Shown here piece after piece: positions 11,907-24,319 of a stretch of DNA of 64,000 nt. The notes under the pieces are model-generated. The model ran no database searches, was not told where the DNA came from, and saw only the letters and a list, made by a program, of their open reading frames with translations. Positions within the stretch are counted from its first letter, which is position 1; every line of letters starts with the position of its first letter. The DNA is from Siphonodentalium dalli (Eukaryota; Mollusca; Scaphopoda; Gadilida; Siphonodentaliidae), in contig CP136062.1 of NCBI GenBank assembly GCA_032622095.1, positions 138,402,351 to 138,466,350 of the forward strand, read 5' to 3'. The position numbers and the translations under genes were made by a program.

Positions 11907-12890
11907 CTGGAAGAGAATAGGTAAAAATTTACTTGCAGAATAGAGAAAGATCTCATCTGCGCTATCTTGGCTAATACTCCACCTCCAGATGTTTTAGTTA
12001 ACGGCCTGCCTTTTAGCTGATCAGTTTAGCATCCCAGAAGGGTCACAAATGACTGATAATAAATTTTCACCTTATGCAGACAACCTTGAGTTACTCAGCC
12101 TCACTAACTTGCATATTCATAAAATGACATGCAGCGATATTGTTTGTATATTCCAGATTTTTTACCAAAACATTGAGCACAACTTAGATTATTTTTAGTT
12201 TGTATTTTTCCAAAATACGTAATAACCAGAAGTTATAACAGATACTATACTCGACTCCGATAAATCATGCCCAGCTCTAATAGAATCAGGTCAAGGATTT
12301 CACATCAAATCGAATCACTAATTAATTGATAATGAAGGCTGAGCATGTTTCATCCAGCATATTTTTACAAATTTACGTACATTAGAATTCTAGTACCGGT
12401 CGAATTTCCCTGATCGGGATAGGAATTAGGTAAACATGCCTCGAAATTGGCCACAGCAATAAGCAATGCCACAGCATTTAATTTGCTGTGGGACACTTTT
12501 CATAATTATCTAGTGCTGGCTATACAACAGCCGGCTTTCACAATTTGACAGTACCCCATTTCATTTTATTGACTTGTTCCGAAATGTAATTTTTGGTGCA
12601 AATTGTATGATTACATTACTTAGAATATTATATTTTTGTCTCAGAACTTCTTAAAAGAATTTTCAGCGAAAAAATATATGGTTATAAGTAATGTAATCGT
12701 ACTGTTTCATACAGTTTGTGGAAATGGATCGATAGACCTGCGACGGCCTGCACCATTGATTGTGACCACCAGATCGTATTCACATCAAATACATATACAA
12801 ATATAATACAAAGCAGTGTCTATTTAAATTTTCACAACTTTGATGGAATGAATGGTGCACGTTATTAAAGTATTTCAAGCAACAAATTTA
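11907..12890. other. intron sequence
   Basis: Part of the 2.4 kb last intron of the nucleoplasmin-like gene. AT-rich; no element boundary recognised before the family-2 element at 12891. Confidence 0.5.
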
Positions 12891-13497
12891 ACTAGAGGTG
12901 TGACTGTCCCAATGGGACTACGGATACCCCCCTGTTTTTAAAATACTAAGATGTTTCACATGTCAGTAAATATTTAGTTAAAATAATAAAATAACAGTTC
13001 CCATTGCAGGTGTACAACCATAACCCTAATCTTAAACCTATTGACTGAAAATATGTAGGAATAAAAGCTTGGACAAAATTATGTATGTTGCGAAAAAAAA
13101 TCGAAGTCGAAAAAGGGGAATAACTCCGACAAAAAAATGTCGGACAGACGTCATAATCGCAGGTGCACAAGTTCCCATGGAACTAAATATCTGTGCCACG
13201 TTTTTAAAAAATTGACAGAAAAATGTAGGAAAAAAAGCTCTGACAAAAGTATACATGTTGCGAAAAATTTCTAAGTCGAAAAAAGGGGGATAACTCCACG
13301 AAAAAAAGTCCGACAGACGTCATAATCCCAGGTGCACAGGTTCCCATGGTGGTTGATGTCTGTGCCAAGTTTCACGACAATTGATTAAAAAACGACTGAG
13401 AAAAACTCCGGACAAATTTGTGTCCACGGACGGACGACAGACGACGGACAAGCCGACTCCAGTATACCCCCCCCTAACTTCGTTGCGGGGGGTATAA
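12891..13497 (+). mobile_element. family-2 hairpin-ended element, copy 1
   Basis: The 5' end reads ACTAGAGGTGTGACT, the palindrome GTCCCAATGGGAC, then ACGGATACCCCCCTG. The 3' end is the hairpin ATACCCCCC ... GGGGGGTAT (13463-13495), so the 5' ATACCCCCC is an inverted copy of the 3' arm. Before the hairpin lies CCACGGACGGACGACAGACG. The interior repeats a ~190 bp block with AAGTCGAAAAAGGGG, ATAACTCC, GTCGGACAGACGTCATAATC and GTGCACAGGTTCCCATGG. Non-coding. Copies at 19453 and 59066 share both ends. Confidence 0.8.
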
Positions 13498-14291
13498 TTA
13501 CTGATCACTGAAAGTGGTAGGATATAAGACATTTGCAACTTGCAGCCTTAAACTTCACTGGCACAAAGGTGATCAAATCTAATAATTAAATTGTTTTCAA
13601 TCGAACATTAAAGTTCGGAAACGTATATGACTAAAAGTTCATAACATTGAATCAACCAACTGACAGAGCGAGACTCCGTCACTACAAGTCTGTATCTCAT
13701 CTATGCATTCAAACTGAGGACAGTATAATGTATTAAGTAACGAGCGACCATTTCATTTTATTTTAGATTCCAACTTTTCCGAGTGGACTGAAACTCAAAA
13801 GTTTGCCACATGTTCGGATATTGGCTGTTGTCTTTACTAGAAAATACATGTGCATTGGCTTAATTCTGCTCAATTTTCATGAAATGGAATTAGGAAATAA
13901 ATGGTGAACCAATATTCAAAATATAAAAAACTAATCTCCTGGCCGACTTCTTTATGAAAAGTTTAAAATGTAAATTTTTATTACTCAACCATTCTAAAGA
14001 AACCCACGTAAGATATTATTTTCAAGCGTTAATTAACCAATTTTGAACCTCAGAAGCAACTCCAGCAATACTGGGTTTTATTTGAGGCTTCAAGGTTGGA
14101 TATTGCTTTGAGAATGATATCATTAGTCTCATGTCCCGAGACACGAAAGTAATCTCAAAAACTATGTCTCAGGTAACAGTAATTAACAGTTGCAGTATTC
14201 ATTAAAATCAATCATAAAGCAAGATTAGTTCATGGTATAAGCTAATGACTATTTGAACAAAGACTAATGTGAATATGTTTTAGGTACTCAC
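13498..14291. other. intron sequence
   Basis: Remaining part of the last intron. No element ends or exon recognised. Confidence 0.5.
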
Positions 14292-14339
14292 TTTCGTCTT
14301 CACAACTTTGTCTTTTTTCACTTCCACTTTCCTTTGAGC
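14292..14339 (-). CDS. nucleoplasmin-like, basic-tail exon
   Basis: Forty-eight bases coding AQRKVEVKKDKVVKTK, phase 0 at both ends. Minus-strand acceptor cattttccag and donor GTGAGTACC both fit consensus. Part of the lysine-rich C-terminal tail. The acceptor side abuts a family-6 repeat about 20 bases upstream, so a repeat lies in the branch-point region. Confidence 0.83.
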
Positions 14340-14359
14340 CTGGAAAATGAGTAAACATA

Positions 14360-14745
14360 AAAGGTCAGCTGACCACAGTGTCCCCCGAAATTTTTTTTTT
14401 TTTCCGTCATCTATATACATGTTGCACATCTCCAATAAATGGGTAACAATACTGTTAAGTTTCAAATATCTACGATCAAAACTGGAGGAGTTGATTACAC
14501 CATGAAGGTACCCTCATACAGAAAATTCAAAAAAATGTTGAAATTTTCCAAGTCGAAAAGGGTTAATAACTGTCAAAAAGTAATTTTTCCGTCATCTATA
14601 TACATGTTGCACATCTTCAATATATGGGCAACAATATTCTTAAGTATCAAATCTCTGGGATGAAATCTGTAGGAGGAGATGATTACACCATGAAGGTACT
14701 CAAAAGTGACAGACGGATGGACGGACAGAGCCCGTGCCTCTTTAA
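14360..14745 (+). repeat. family-6 repeat, two ~184 bp units
   Basis: Two units (from about 14396 and 14580) share TCCGTCATCTATATACATG, TTGCACATCT, GATTACACCATGAAGGTAC; between them is AAGTCGAAAAGGGTTAATAA, a variant of the internal module of families 2-4. At the left is the perfect palindrome GGTCAGCTGACC; at the right GACAGACGGATGGACGGAC, the GGACGG-type tract seen before the 3' hairpins of other families. No 3' hairpin was found. Confidence 0.6.
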
Positions 14746-15329
14746 AGTCATTTGAGATCAACAGCACCCATCATGTGACATTCTCGTCGAGTCATTTTAC
14801 ATTTTTGCAACAATTTTCACACATGGCATCTAGAATAATCAAGCTCTTTATTGATCAAATTTTCCCCTTTAAGTCTGAGGTCAACGGAATTCTACAGACC
14901 AATTTGTCCCCCATGTTTCAATTTTCACCGACCAGATTGCAACCATTTTAGGAAATAGATAATTATTTAGTTAAATTAATTAGTAGTGCCCTTTTAAGAC
15001 TCTTGAGGTCAACAGGACCTAACTAATAAGATGAACAGCAAATTACCCATACAAATTTTCAGCTATGGGGGTCCAACCATATGGTCGCCTATAAGTGAAC
15101 AAAATTGACTTTTATTAGTATAGATAATCTTCAATAAAAGGCCACTCTGCCAGTGTCCCCAGACACGGTGGCTTCGTTTGGAATGGGGGCTTTTTAGAAA
15201 TATATTATGTGGATACAATACTTGTGCAGTTGCCAAATAATTGAGTTGCATACAAATAACCAGATCAGAAAAACTTTTTTAAAGTTGAAATATAATCTCA
15301 AATTGGAAAATCAACGAAATTCTAAGTAG
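14746..15329. other. intron sequence, partly module-related
   Basis: No exon supported. The last 40 bases (ending TTCTAAGTAG) match the left half of the AAGTCGAAAA module and form the target of element C. Confidence 0.5.
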
Positions 15330-18300
15330 AATGAAAGTGTCAATGACACTGTAGCTCAACTTAGGTAGGGGAATAATTTAATGGTTGACAGTAAATGGAG
15401 GAATAGGAAAGGTGCTAATTGAAATGTCTAACATGCGCCAAAGGATTTAGTGATGCAAAGAGTAAAATACAAGATGGCTGCTGGTGGCCATTTTTTTTGG
15501 CCAATTGACCCCAAAAGAACTCGTTCCCATCTACGTATAATTGTTAACATCCATGACAAATTTTATGAAGATCTGACCAAAGCTACGACATACAAATTTC
15601 ATGATGATCAGATGAACAGTACGACCTGTAGCCCGCGCCAATGGATTGAATTTTGAAATCCAAGATGGCCGCCAGCATCCATGTTTTTTGGCCGAATGAC
15701 CCGACAATGATTCGTTCCCATCTACATGTCAATGTCAACGTTCATGACAAATTTGATAAAGATTAGACCAAAGGCAACCTATAGCCCGCGCCAAAGGATT
15801 TAGTCATGCAAAGAGTAAAATCCAAGATGGCTGCTGGCGGCCATGTTTTTTGGCCGAACGACTCCAAAATCACTCGTTCCCATCTACATGTCAGTGTTAA
15901 CATCCATGACAAATTTCATAAACTTCCGACCAACACAACGACCTGTAGCCCGCGCCAAAGGATTTAGTCATGCAAAGAGTAAAATCAAAGATGGCTGCTG
16001 GCAGCCATGTTTTTTGGCCGAACGACCCCAAAATCACTCGTTCCCATCTACATGTCATTATTAACATCAATGACAAATTTCATGATGATCAGACGAACAG
16101 TACGACCTGTAGCCCGCGCCAATGGATTGAATCTTGAAATCCAAGATGGCTGCCAGCGGCCATGTTTTTGGCCGAATGACCCCAAAATGACTCGTTCCCA
16201 TCTACATGTCAATGTCAACATTCATGACAAATTTCATAAAGATCAGACCAAAGGTACGACCTGTAGCCCGCGCCAAAGGATTTAGTCATGCAAAGAGTAA
16301 AATACAAGATGGCTGCTGGCGGCCATGTTTTTTGGCCGAACGACACCAAAATCACTCGTTCCCATCTACATGTCATTATTAACTTCAATGACAAATTTCA
16401 TGATGATCAGGCAAACAGTACGACCTGTAGCCCGCGCCAATGGATTGAATCTTGAAATCCAAGATGGCTGCCAGCGGCCATGTTTTTGGGCCGAATGACC
16501 TCAAAATGACTCGTTCCCATCTACATGTCAATGTCAACATTCATGACAAATTTCATAAAGATCAGACCAAAGGTACGACCTGTAGCCCGGGCCAAAGGAT
16601 TTAGTCATGCAAAGAGTAAAATCCAAGATGGCTGCTGGCGGTCATGTTTATTGGCCGAACGACCCCAAAATACCTCGTTCCCATCTACATGTCAATATTA
16701 ACATCCATGACAAATTTCATGATGATCAGGCGAACAGTACGATCTGTAGCCCGCGCCAATGGATTGAATCTTGAAATCCAAGATGGCTGCCAGCGGCCAT
16801 GTTTTTAGGCCGAATGACCCCAAAATGACTCGTTCCCATCTACATGTCAATGTCAACATTCATGACAAATTTCATAAAGATCAGACCAAAGGTACGACCT
16901 GTAGCCCGGGCCAAAGGATTTAGTCATGCAAAGAGTAAAATCCAAGATGGCTGCTGGCAGCCATGTTTTTCGGCCGAACGACCCCAAAATCACTCGTTCC
17001 CATCTACATGTCATTGTTAACATCCATGACAAATTTCATGATGTTCCGATCGAAGCTACGACCTGTAGCCCGCGCCAAAGGATTTAGTCATGCAAAGAGT
17101 AAAATCCAAGATGGCTGCTGGTGGCCATGTTTATTGGCCGAACAACCCCAAAATGACTCGTTCCCATCTACATGTCAATATTAACATCCATGACAAATTT
17201 CATGATGATCAGACGAACAGTACGACCTGTAGCCCGCGCCAATGGATTGAATCTTGAAATCCAAGATGGCTGCCAGCGGCCATGTTTTTTGGCAGAAACA
17301 CCCCAAAATGACTCGTTCCCATCTACATGTCAATGTCAACATTCATGACAAATTTCATAAAGATCAAACCAAAGGTATGACCTGTAGCCCGGGCTAAAGG
17401 ATTTAGTCATGCAAAGAGTAAAATCCAAGATGGCTGCTGGCGGCCATGTTTTTCGGCCGAACGACCCCAAAATTACTCGTTCCCATCTACATGTCATTGT
17501 TAACATCCATGACCAATTTCATGATGTTCCGATCGAAGCTACGACCTGTAGCCCGCGCCAAAGGATTTAGTCATGCAAAGAGTAAAATCCAAGATGGCTG
17601 CTGGTGGCCATGTTTATTGGCCGAACAACCCCAAAATGACTCGTTCCCATCTACATGTCAATATTAACATCCATGACAAATTTCATGATGATCAGACGAA
17701 CAGTACGACCTGTAGCCCGCGCCAATGGATTGAATTTTGAAATCTAAGATGGCCGCCAGCGGCCATGTTTTTTGGCCGAATGACCCCACATTGATTCGTT
17801 CCCATCTACATGTCAATGTCAACATTCATGACAAATTTCATAAAGATTAGACCAAAGGTACAACCTGTAGCCCGCGCCAAAGGATTTAGTCATGCAAAGA
17901 GTAAAATCCAAGATGGCTGCTGGCGGCCATGTTTTTTGGCCGAACAACTCCAAAATCACTCGTTCCCATCTACATGACAGTGTTAACATCCATGACAAAT
18001 TTCATAAACTTCCGACCAAAACAACGACCTGTAGCCCGCGCCAAAGGATTTAGTCATGCAAAGAGTAAAATCCAAGATGGCTGCTGGCAGCCATGTTTTT
18101 TGGCCGAACGACCCCAAAATCACTCGTTCCCATCTACATGTCATTATTAACATCAATGACAAATTTCATGATGATCAGATGAACAGTACGACCTGTAGGC
18201 CGCGCCAATGGATTGAATCTTGAAATCCAAGATGGCTGCCAGCGGCCATGTTTTTTGGCCGAATTACCCAAAAATGACTCGTTCCCATCTACATGTCAAT

Positions 18301-18480
18301 GTCAACATTCATGACAAATTTCATGAAGATCAGACCAAAGGTACAACCTGTAGCCCGCGCCAAAGGAAATTGTTGACGGACACACGGACACACGGACACA
18401 CGGACACACGGACACACGCACACACGGACGACGGACGCCAAACCATGGCAATAGCTCAAACTTACAAGTAAGTTGAGCTA
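15330..18480 (+). mobile_element. family-1 core-repeat element C with 483-bp trimer structure
   Basis: 5' end: AGTGTCAATGACACT palindrome then GTAGCTCAACTT. 3' end: TAGCTCAAACTTAC hairpin closing with AAGTTGAGCTA (18451-18480), after a (CACACGGA)n tract. About 18 monomers of ~161 bp. Two subtypes alternate, one with GATGGCTGCTGGCGG and CGAACGACC, one with GATGGCTGCCAGCGG. Three monomers form a higher-order unit: near-identical stretches begin at 16963, 17446 and 17929, a 483-bp step. The flanks TTCTAAGTAG and AAAATGGCAATAACTTTGCC join to give an intact AAGTCGAAAA-type module, so the insertion shows no target duplication. Confidence 0.85.
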
Positions 18481-18929
18481 AAAATGGCAATAACTTTGCC
18501 AAACTGATGCAGACTGAATGCAAAAATCGCAGGTGAGCAGGTTCTCATGCTGGTTGTTATCTGTGCCAAAATAAGTCGGATGGACCTCAAAATCGAAGGT
18601 GCGCAGTTTCACATGCTGGTTGAAATATGTGCAAATTGACAATATGGCTCTGACAAAGTTCTGGACGAATGCACACATGGACGAGGGTCATTACTATAGT
18701 TCTGCGGTGGTGCTAGAGAAAAATTATTTAATTTATGATGGCCTAAGCTAGATGATGCAGTGCGTTGTTTGCAAATATCTCTCATATTGCGAGGGTAAAC
18801 AGGTGTTATAGTATGATGGCATACATTGGTTATAAAGAAAAAAAAATTCCTCAAATTAATAATTCAAAATTTTGAGTTTTGAAAATTCATGAATGGAATT
18901 CCTCCTTAACCCTTTACCCAACAGAACGG
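18481..18929 (+). repeat. right half of a family-2-related element (target of C)
   Basis: Reads on from the left flank of element C and contains ATCGCAGGTGAGCAGGTTCT, CATGCTGGTTGTTATCTGTG and GGATGG pieces like the interior of family 2. Its 3' hairpin is not recognised. Confidence 0.5.
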
Positions 18930-19140
18930 CCCTGTGCCAATGCATTCTCTTATAGGTCGCCTCGCATATATGAGAATGCATTGGCCTAACACATTAAAAA
19001 TTATAAAATTGTTAAAGAATGTAAGAAAAAATGGTAAAAAGTGTTAAAAACAGATTTTTTTTTAGGCCAATGCATTCTCTTATATATGCGAGGCGACATA
19101 TGGTCAACTCGCATATATAAGAGAATGCATTGGCACAGGG
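18930..19140. repeat. foldback element with nested hairpins
   Basis: The outer arms CCCTGTGCCAATGCATTCTC and GAGAATGCATTGGCACAGGG are perfect inverted copies at the extreme ends. Each side also folds on itself: CCAATGCATTCTCTTATA is followed by TATATGAGAATGCATTGG on the left, and the same word pair occurs on the right, with GCCTCGCATATA / TATATGCGAGGC between. The result can form one long hairpin or two separate ones. No coding. Confidence 0.75.
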
Positions 19141-19300
19141 CATAACTGTAATCATCACAATGTGATCAAGGAGCCGGTTCCAATGATATCCATATTTGTA
19201 TGGTTCTATTGAGACAGACCGAAGATATTTTAGGCTGTTGAAGCTTTATTTGGCCGGTGTTGGCCGGTTTGTTGGGTTAAGCCATAAATTAATCTAATAT
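19141..19300. other. intron spacer
   Basis: No feature recognised between the foldback and the first intronic duplication copy. Confidence 0.4.
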
Positions 19301-19452
19301 TCCAATAATTCTTAAATATAAAAAACTAATTCCAAATTCCGAAATTTTACATATATAAATGAATGAATACATGAATATGTTTTCCGTGGATTTACATTTT
19401 CTAAATTTTAATAGCATTGTGGTACCTAAACTAAAACAAAACAAGAAGCACA

Positions 19453-20042
19453 ACTAGAGGTGTGACTGTCCCAATGGGACTACGGATACCCCCCTGTTTT
19501 TAAAATACTAAGATGTTTCACATGTCAGTAAACATTTAGTTAAAATAATAAATTAACAGTTCCCATTGCAGGAGTACAACCATAACCCTAATCTTAAACC
19601 TATTGACCGAAAAATGTATGAATAAAAGCTTGGACAAAATTATGTATGTTGCGAAAAAATTCTAAGTGGAAAAAGAAGAATAACTCCACACAAAAAATGT
19701 CGGACAGACGTCATAATCGCAGGTGCACAGGTTCCCATGGTACTAAATAACAGTGCCAAGAATAAAAAACATTGACCGAAAAATGTAGGAATAAAAGCTC
19801 GGACAAAAGTATACATGTTGCGAAAATTTTCTAAGTCGAAAAAGGGGGGATAACTCCACCAGAAAAAGTCTGACAGACGTGATAATCGCAGGTGCACAGG
19901 TTCCCATGGTGGTTGATGTCTGTGCCAAGTTTCACGGAAATTGATCATAAAAAGACTTGAGAAAAACTCCGGACAAATTTGTGTCCACGGACGGACGAGC
20001 TGACTCCATTTTACCCCCCTAACTTCGTTGCGGGGGGTATAA
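19453..20042 (+). mobile_element. family-2 hairpin-ended element, copy 2
   Basis: Same ends as copy 1: ACTAGAGGTGTGACT, GTCCCAATGGGAC, ATACCCCCC, and 3' hairpin TTACCCCCC...GGGGGGTAT. CCACGGACGGACGAGC precedes the hairpin. Uninterrupted copies of the host duplication read GCACATTAATATGAGCAG where this copy has GCACAAC, the element, then ATAATAGCAG, so an empty site is available for comparison. Confidence 0.8.
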
Positions 20043-22423
20043 TAATAGCAGTTAATAACTGAGTATTGTATGAATCCGCAAAACCATACATGCATCTGAC
20101 ACACCAGTGGCATAATCATGGATGGGTGAAATAACTCAACATTGATTTATGATGAACTAAAACCACAACTCAGGATCTAAATGAGTCATGGGAAACGTCA
20201 TCAATAAGGTGGAACTAGTATTGTCATATACATCTTGACTGACTTATAATGGAACATCCTAGCAAAATACGAAGTTTCTGAAACCATAATAGGGAATGGA
20301 AGCACTCGTGTGACGACTGTGCAACATGACAAAGAACAACAAAGATTTCATATTTAGTTATCTGAAAACAGTTGTTTCCCTTCTTGGGAGACATGTATTA
20401 AGATTTGTCACCTGCTCGAGAATGAAATGTCTCCATGGGAGCTCCCCTCGCCGCGATTTCCAAGGGAGACATTCTGTTTGAACGGGTGACAAATCTTAAA
20501 TGTCTCCTTCGACAACAACTGTATAATGTCCCATTTTATCCACAATCACAAGTTTAGATAGGCTTCTAAAAGAAAGGTTACTCTCATGTCCGGACTAAAC
20601 GTACATATACCGTTTATTTTTTTCATGAAATTGCTGCCCTGTACGAGCTTATTCCGGCCTATACATTTATTATTTTAAACTGGCAAGATCGTAATTCAGA
20701 AAAACGCGATAAAAACAAAAATTTGAAAGAGTAATTTTTAGACTGGAAGAATGGAACAGGAGTTTCTATTAAATGCTAGGAAACTAACTGGAAGTGTAGT
20801 ATTAATATGAACGAAAGCAAATAATGTAAATATTCTTCGCTGTTTGAATGGCGATGTTTTACAAACTTTTCTACCAATGTAAAGCATGGGGAAGTGTTTC
20901 AAGCAATTGAATACTTCATTGTAAAACCATTACTGGTGTTAATAGGCAGTGGCGACTAGTGTAAGTACCAAGCAAGTTTGAGTTTCTGGTATTAAAACAT
21001 AGTTTTGTTTGCGTAAATTATATTCCAGCTTAATTTCACTATTTATAAATTTAATTCCAGGAATCAACGATAGACAAGCATAAAACCTAACTGGTCACTC
21101 GACAAAACAAATCAGTACACTCGCTCATTAGGAATTTGAAAGTAAACAAATCAACACTTCTATAAGGACGTATAAAATGTTCTGCCCTACACTTCTACTC
21201 CGGTCTGTACTATTATTGAAATTTATACCATTTGTCTGCCCTGTACTACTATTTCAGTCCGTTTTTCTATTCGGGACACAAGAATATTGGACCAGAGATT
21301 CTCTGGATGTCTTGGAAAATTGTGAGATTTTACGTCATAAAAGCCTAACCTCTCACATCCAAAACTGTACATATGTAACTGCCTATGAATAAATTAATTT
21401 ATTTTCAGAGGATTAAATTTTCTAAAATTAGCATTGCTGCATCTGAACTAAAACAAGCAGCATATTAATATGAGCAGTTGATTGAGAGTTGTATGAATCA
21501 GCAAAACCATACATGCATCAGACACAACCAGTGGCATAATCATGGATGGGTGAAATAACTCAACATTTATCTATGATTAACTAAAACCACAACTCTGGGT
21601 CTAAAATGAGTCATGGGGAACGTCATCAATAAGGTGGAACTAGTACTGTCATATACATCTTGACTGACTTGTATGGAACATCCTAGCACAATACAAAGTT
21701 TCTGAAACTATAATCGCAAATGAAAGCGCTTGTGTGACTGACCACTGCAACATCGTGCATGCGAACAAGAAATTCATATTTATCTGACAACAAAACAGTT
21801 GTTTACCCTTCTCGGGGAGGCATTGAGATTTGTCACCCGCTCGAGAACTAAATGTCTCCCTCTGAGCTCGCAGCTCTGACAAGGGAGACATTCTGTTGGA
21901 GTGAGTGAAAAATCTCAATGTCTACTTCGAGAACTGTATAATGTCCCACTTTATCCACAATCACATGTTTACATAGTCTTCTAAAAGAAAGGTTAGTAGA
22001 CCAGAGATTCTATAGATGTCTTTTATGCCATAAAAGCCTCCCTCTCGCATCCAAAATTGTACATATATAACTGCATGTGAATAAATGAATTTATTTTCAG
22101 AGAATTAAATTTTCTAAAATTAGCATTGCTGCATCGGAACTAAAACAAGCAGCACATTAATATGAGCAGTTGATTGAGAGTTGTATGACTCCGCAAAACC
22201 ATACATGCATCAGACACAACCAGTGGCATAATCATGGATGGGTGAAATAACTCAATTTATCTATGATTAACTAAAACCACAACTCAGGATCTAAATGAGT
22301 CATGGGGAACGTCATCAATAAGGTGATACTGAGACTGTCATATTAATGTGTTATGTTTGACATGCTTGGGAGTATGAAACTCATTTGTGAAACAGACAAT
22401 TTCTCAATAGCTTTCGGGGAAGA

Positions 22424-22580
22424 TACAGTAATGCCCTAATTAATCGACTCCATAACCACAGCAGAATTATGGGTAATTTTTCAGGATTTAGTCGGAATAT
22501 GGCTTGTTCCGACTAAATCCTGAAAAATTACCCATAATTCTGCTGTGGTTATGGAGTCGATTAATTAGGGCATTACTGTA
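22424..22580. mobile_element. palindromic MITE (TA-CAGTAATGCCC), copy 1
   Basis: Almost perfectly palindromic over 157 bp: TACAGTAATGCCCTAATTAA at the left is mirrored exactly at the right, and the arms continue through CCACAGCAGAATTATGGGTA and CAGGATTTAGTCGGAA to a short loop. The flanking TA on both sides fits a TA target duplication as in Tc1/mariner-type MITEs. Three more copies lie at 30800, 49928 and 56184. Near-perfect arms suggest a recent origin or correction between arms. Confidence 0.8.
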
Positions 22581-22970
22581 CCTCTACTGAAATTAACATC
22601 CCGCATCAATTTCCCAGACATGACGACATGCTGTCCATTAAGATGACAAACTGCCGAAGCGGATTACATACTTCTCTTATTGGTTTACATTCCAAGGACC
22701 AATTTCCACGATGAACCACCAAAGTTTTTTAAATCCTAAAATCTTGACCAAATTATACCGAAAAGGAATCCTGGGCTGGGATGATACCAACTTACTGAAA
22801 CTCTTCGTGAGAGAATTGAAGGCACTCAAGCCTCGACTATGCAACATCGACAGGTAGGTCAACATGAAAATGACAAAGAATGCATCTTCTTTAGTTATCC
22901 GAAAAAACAGTGTCACCCTTGCTTGAAGGGCCTCCGATGACATTCTGGTCTCCCCAAGTTTAAATAGGCT
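22581..22970. other. intron sequence
   Basis: No supported feature between the MITE and duplication copy d; partly related to the host duplication (fragments resembling its CAAAGAATTCATATTTAGTT region). Confidence 0.4.
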
Positions 22971-23427
22971 TAGTGGATGAGAAATTATATTTATTTGAAT
23001 ATGGCGAGATATGCCAGAAACATATCTACAATTCCATTAATTCTTGAAAAAAATCAAAATGCTTCCCTCTCGCATCCAAAATTGTACATACTAGTATATG
23101 TCTATGAATAAATGAATTTATTTTCCGTGGATTATATTTTATGAATTTAGCATTTATGTATCTGAACTAAAACGAAACAGCACATTAATATGAAGAGTTG
23201 ACCGAGAATTGTATGACTCCGCAAAACCATACATGCATCTGACACAACCAGTGGCATAATCATGGATGGGTGAAATAACTCAACATTGATCTATGATGAA
23301 CTAAAACCACAACTCAGGATCTAAATGAGTCATGGGGAACGTCATCAATGAGGAACTAAAAGCCATATATTGATAATATATGCCATACACATATTGAATG
23401 TTATGTATTTTACTTAATATCACTAAC

Positions 23428-23452
23428 CTTTGGCTTGGCACCTTTTTTTTTT
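23428..23452 (-). CDS. nucleoplasmin-like, 25-nt microexon
   Basis: The exon is ten A, then GGTGCCAAGCCAAAG on the minus strand. Joined to the phase-2 end of the previous exon it codes T-KKKGAKPK and ends in phase 0, exactly as needed by the next exon. Acceptor attttcag and donor GTTAGTG are present. A 25-nt exon with a ten-base homopolymer is unusual: slippage there would shift the frame of the tail. The phase match on both sides is the main support. Confidence 0.72.
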
Positions 23453-23689
23453 CTGAAAATAAAAGATTGGAAATAAGTATGGAAAGATTAAATTAAGATG
23501 GAACTTTTATAATGAACAATTCTGTTGTAATAGTTATGGTGCCTTGTGTTGTGAGTAGATCTTTGTGTTACTCTCGAGTTAACATGGCCTTGTATTTTAC
23601 ACCTTCATATCAAGTGCAAGAAGGGTTGCACATCGTTTTCGAACCAATATTTTTGAACCGAATACGATTCTAATAAGAAACAGAATCAA

Positions 23690-24191
23690 AAAACGAATCT
23701 AACATCGAATATTCGCAGGACCCAAGGTCATAACTCTACGAAAAATATTGTGGTTGACCTGATATATTGTTGAAATCGGTTAATTTTGCATCGAGTTATC
23801 GCGACAACGGTGATAGAATTGCTAAAAATAGACAAAGACCCATAACTCCGGAAAAAAAAATCGGACAAACCTGGTTTTCGAACTCGTCCGAGATATTGTT
23901 GCAAGAGTCTCATATACCAAATATTGTTGAAATTGGTTAATATTTGCGTGAGTTATCGCGCTAACGGTGAAAAACTTAACTAAAAAACATCTAAGATGGA
24001 TAACTCTTGTAAAAAAGTTCGGATTGACCCATTTTCTACAGGCAGTAAATAGTCATTGGGAGCAACTGACATACCAAATTTTTTTTGAATCCGTTCACAA
24101 TTGTCAAAGTTATAAGGCATTCTTTAGGTCCGCCCGCCCGCCCGCCAACCGTCCATCGTCAAACCCATAAGTCGAGTTTTTGAAAAACTCA
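23690..24191 (+). mobile_element. family-5 hairpin-ended element
   Basis: Two internal units (from about 23716 and 23838) share GGTCATAACTC or CCCATAACTCCGG, TGGTTTTCGAACTC, GAGATATTGTTG and CATATACCAAATATTG. The 3' end is GTCGAGTTTTT then GAAAAACTCAAC, a hairpin, preceded by a CCGCCCGCCCGCCCGCC tract and ACCGTCC. The 5' end is not fixed; a fragment of the same family is at 25630-25855 with the same 3' AAGTCGAGTTTTG. Confidence 0.6.
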
Positions 24192-24319
24192 ACTAAAAAC
24201 TAATTCCAAAATACGAAATTTTACATATAATGAATGAATACATGAATTTATTTTCCGTGCATTTACATTTCTAAATTGAGCATTGTGGTACCTGAACCAA
24301 AACAAAACAAGCACAATAA

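Noticed and set aside
7780-18471. Many ORFs of 60-97 codons such as MFFGRTTPKSLVPIYMS and MERLGMWKVECLILV
   Set aside because: They are translations of the ~160 bp core repeat and recur only because the DNA repeats. Frames are opened and closed by single changes between monomers, with no sign of protein-level constraint.
12946-20119. Minus-strand ORFs of 72-159 codons over the family-2 elements
   Set aside because: They follow the internal duplications of family 2 and shift frame between copies; no motif is recognisable.
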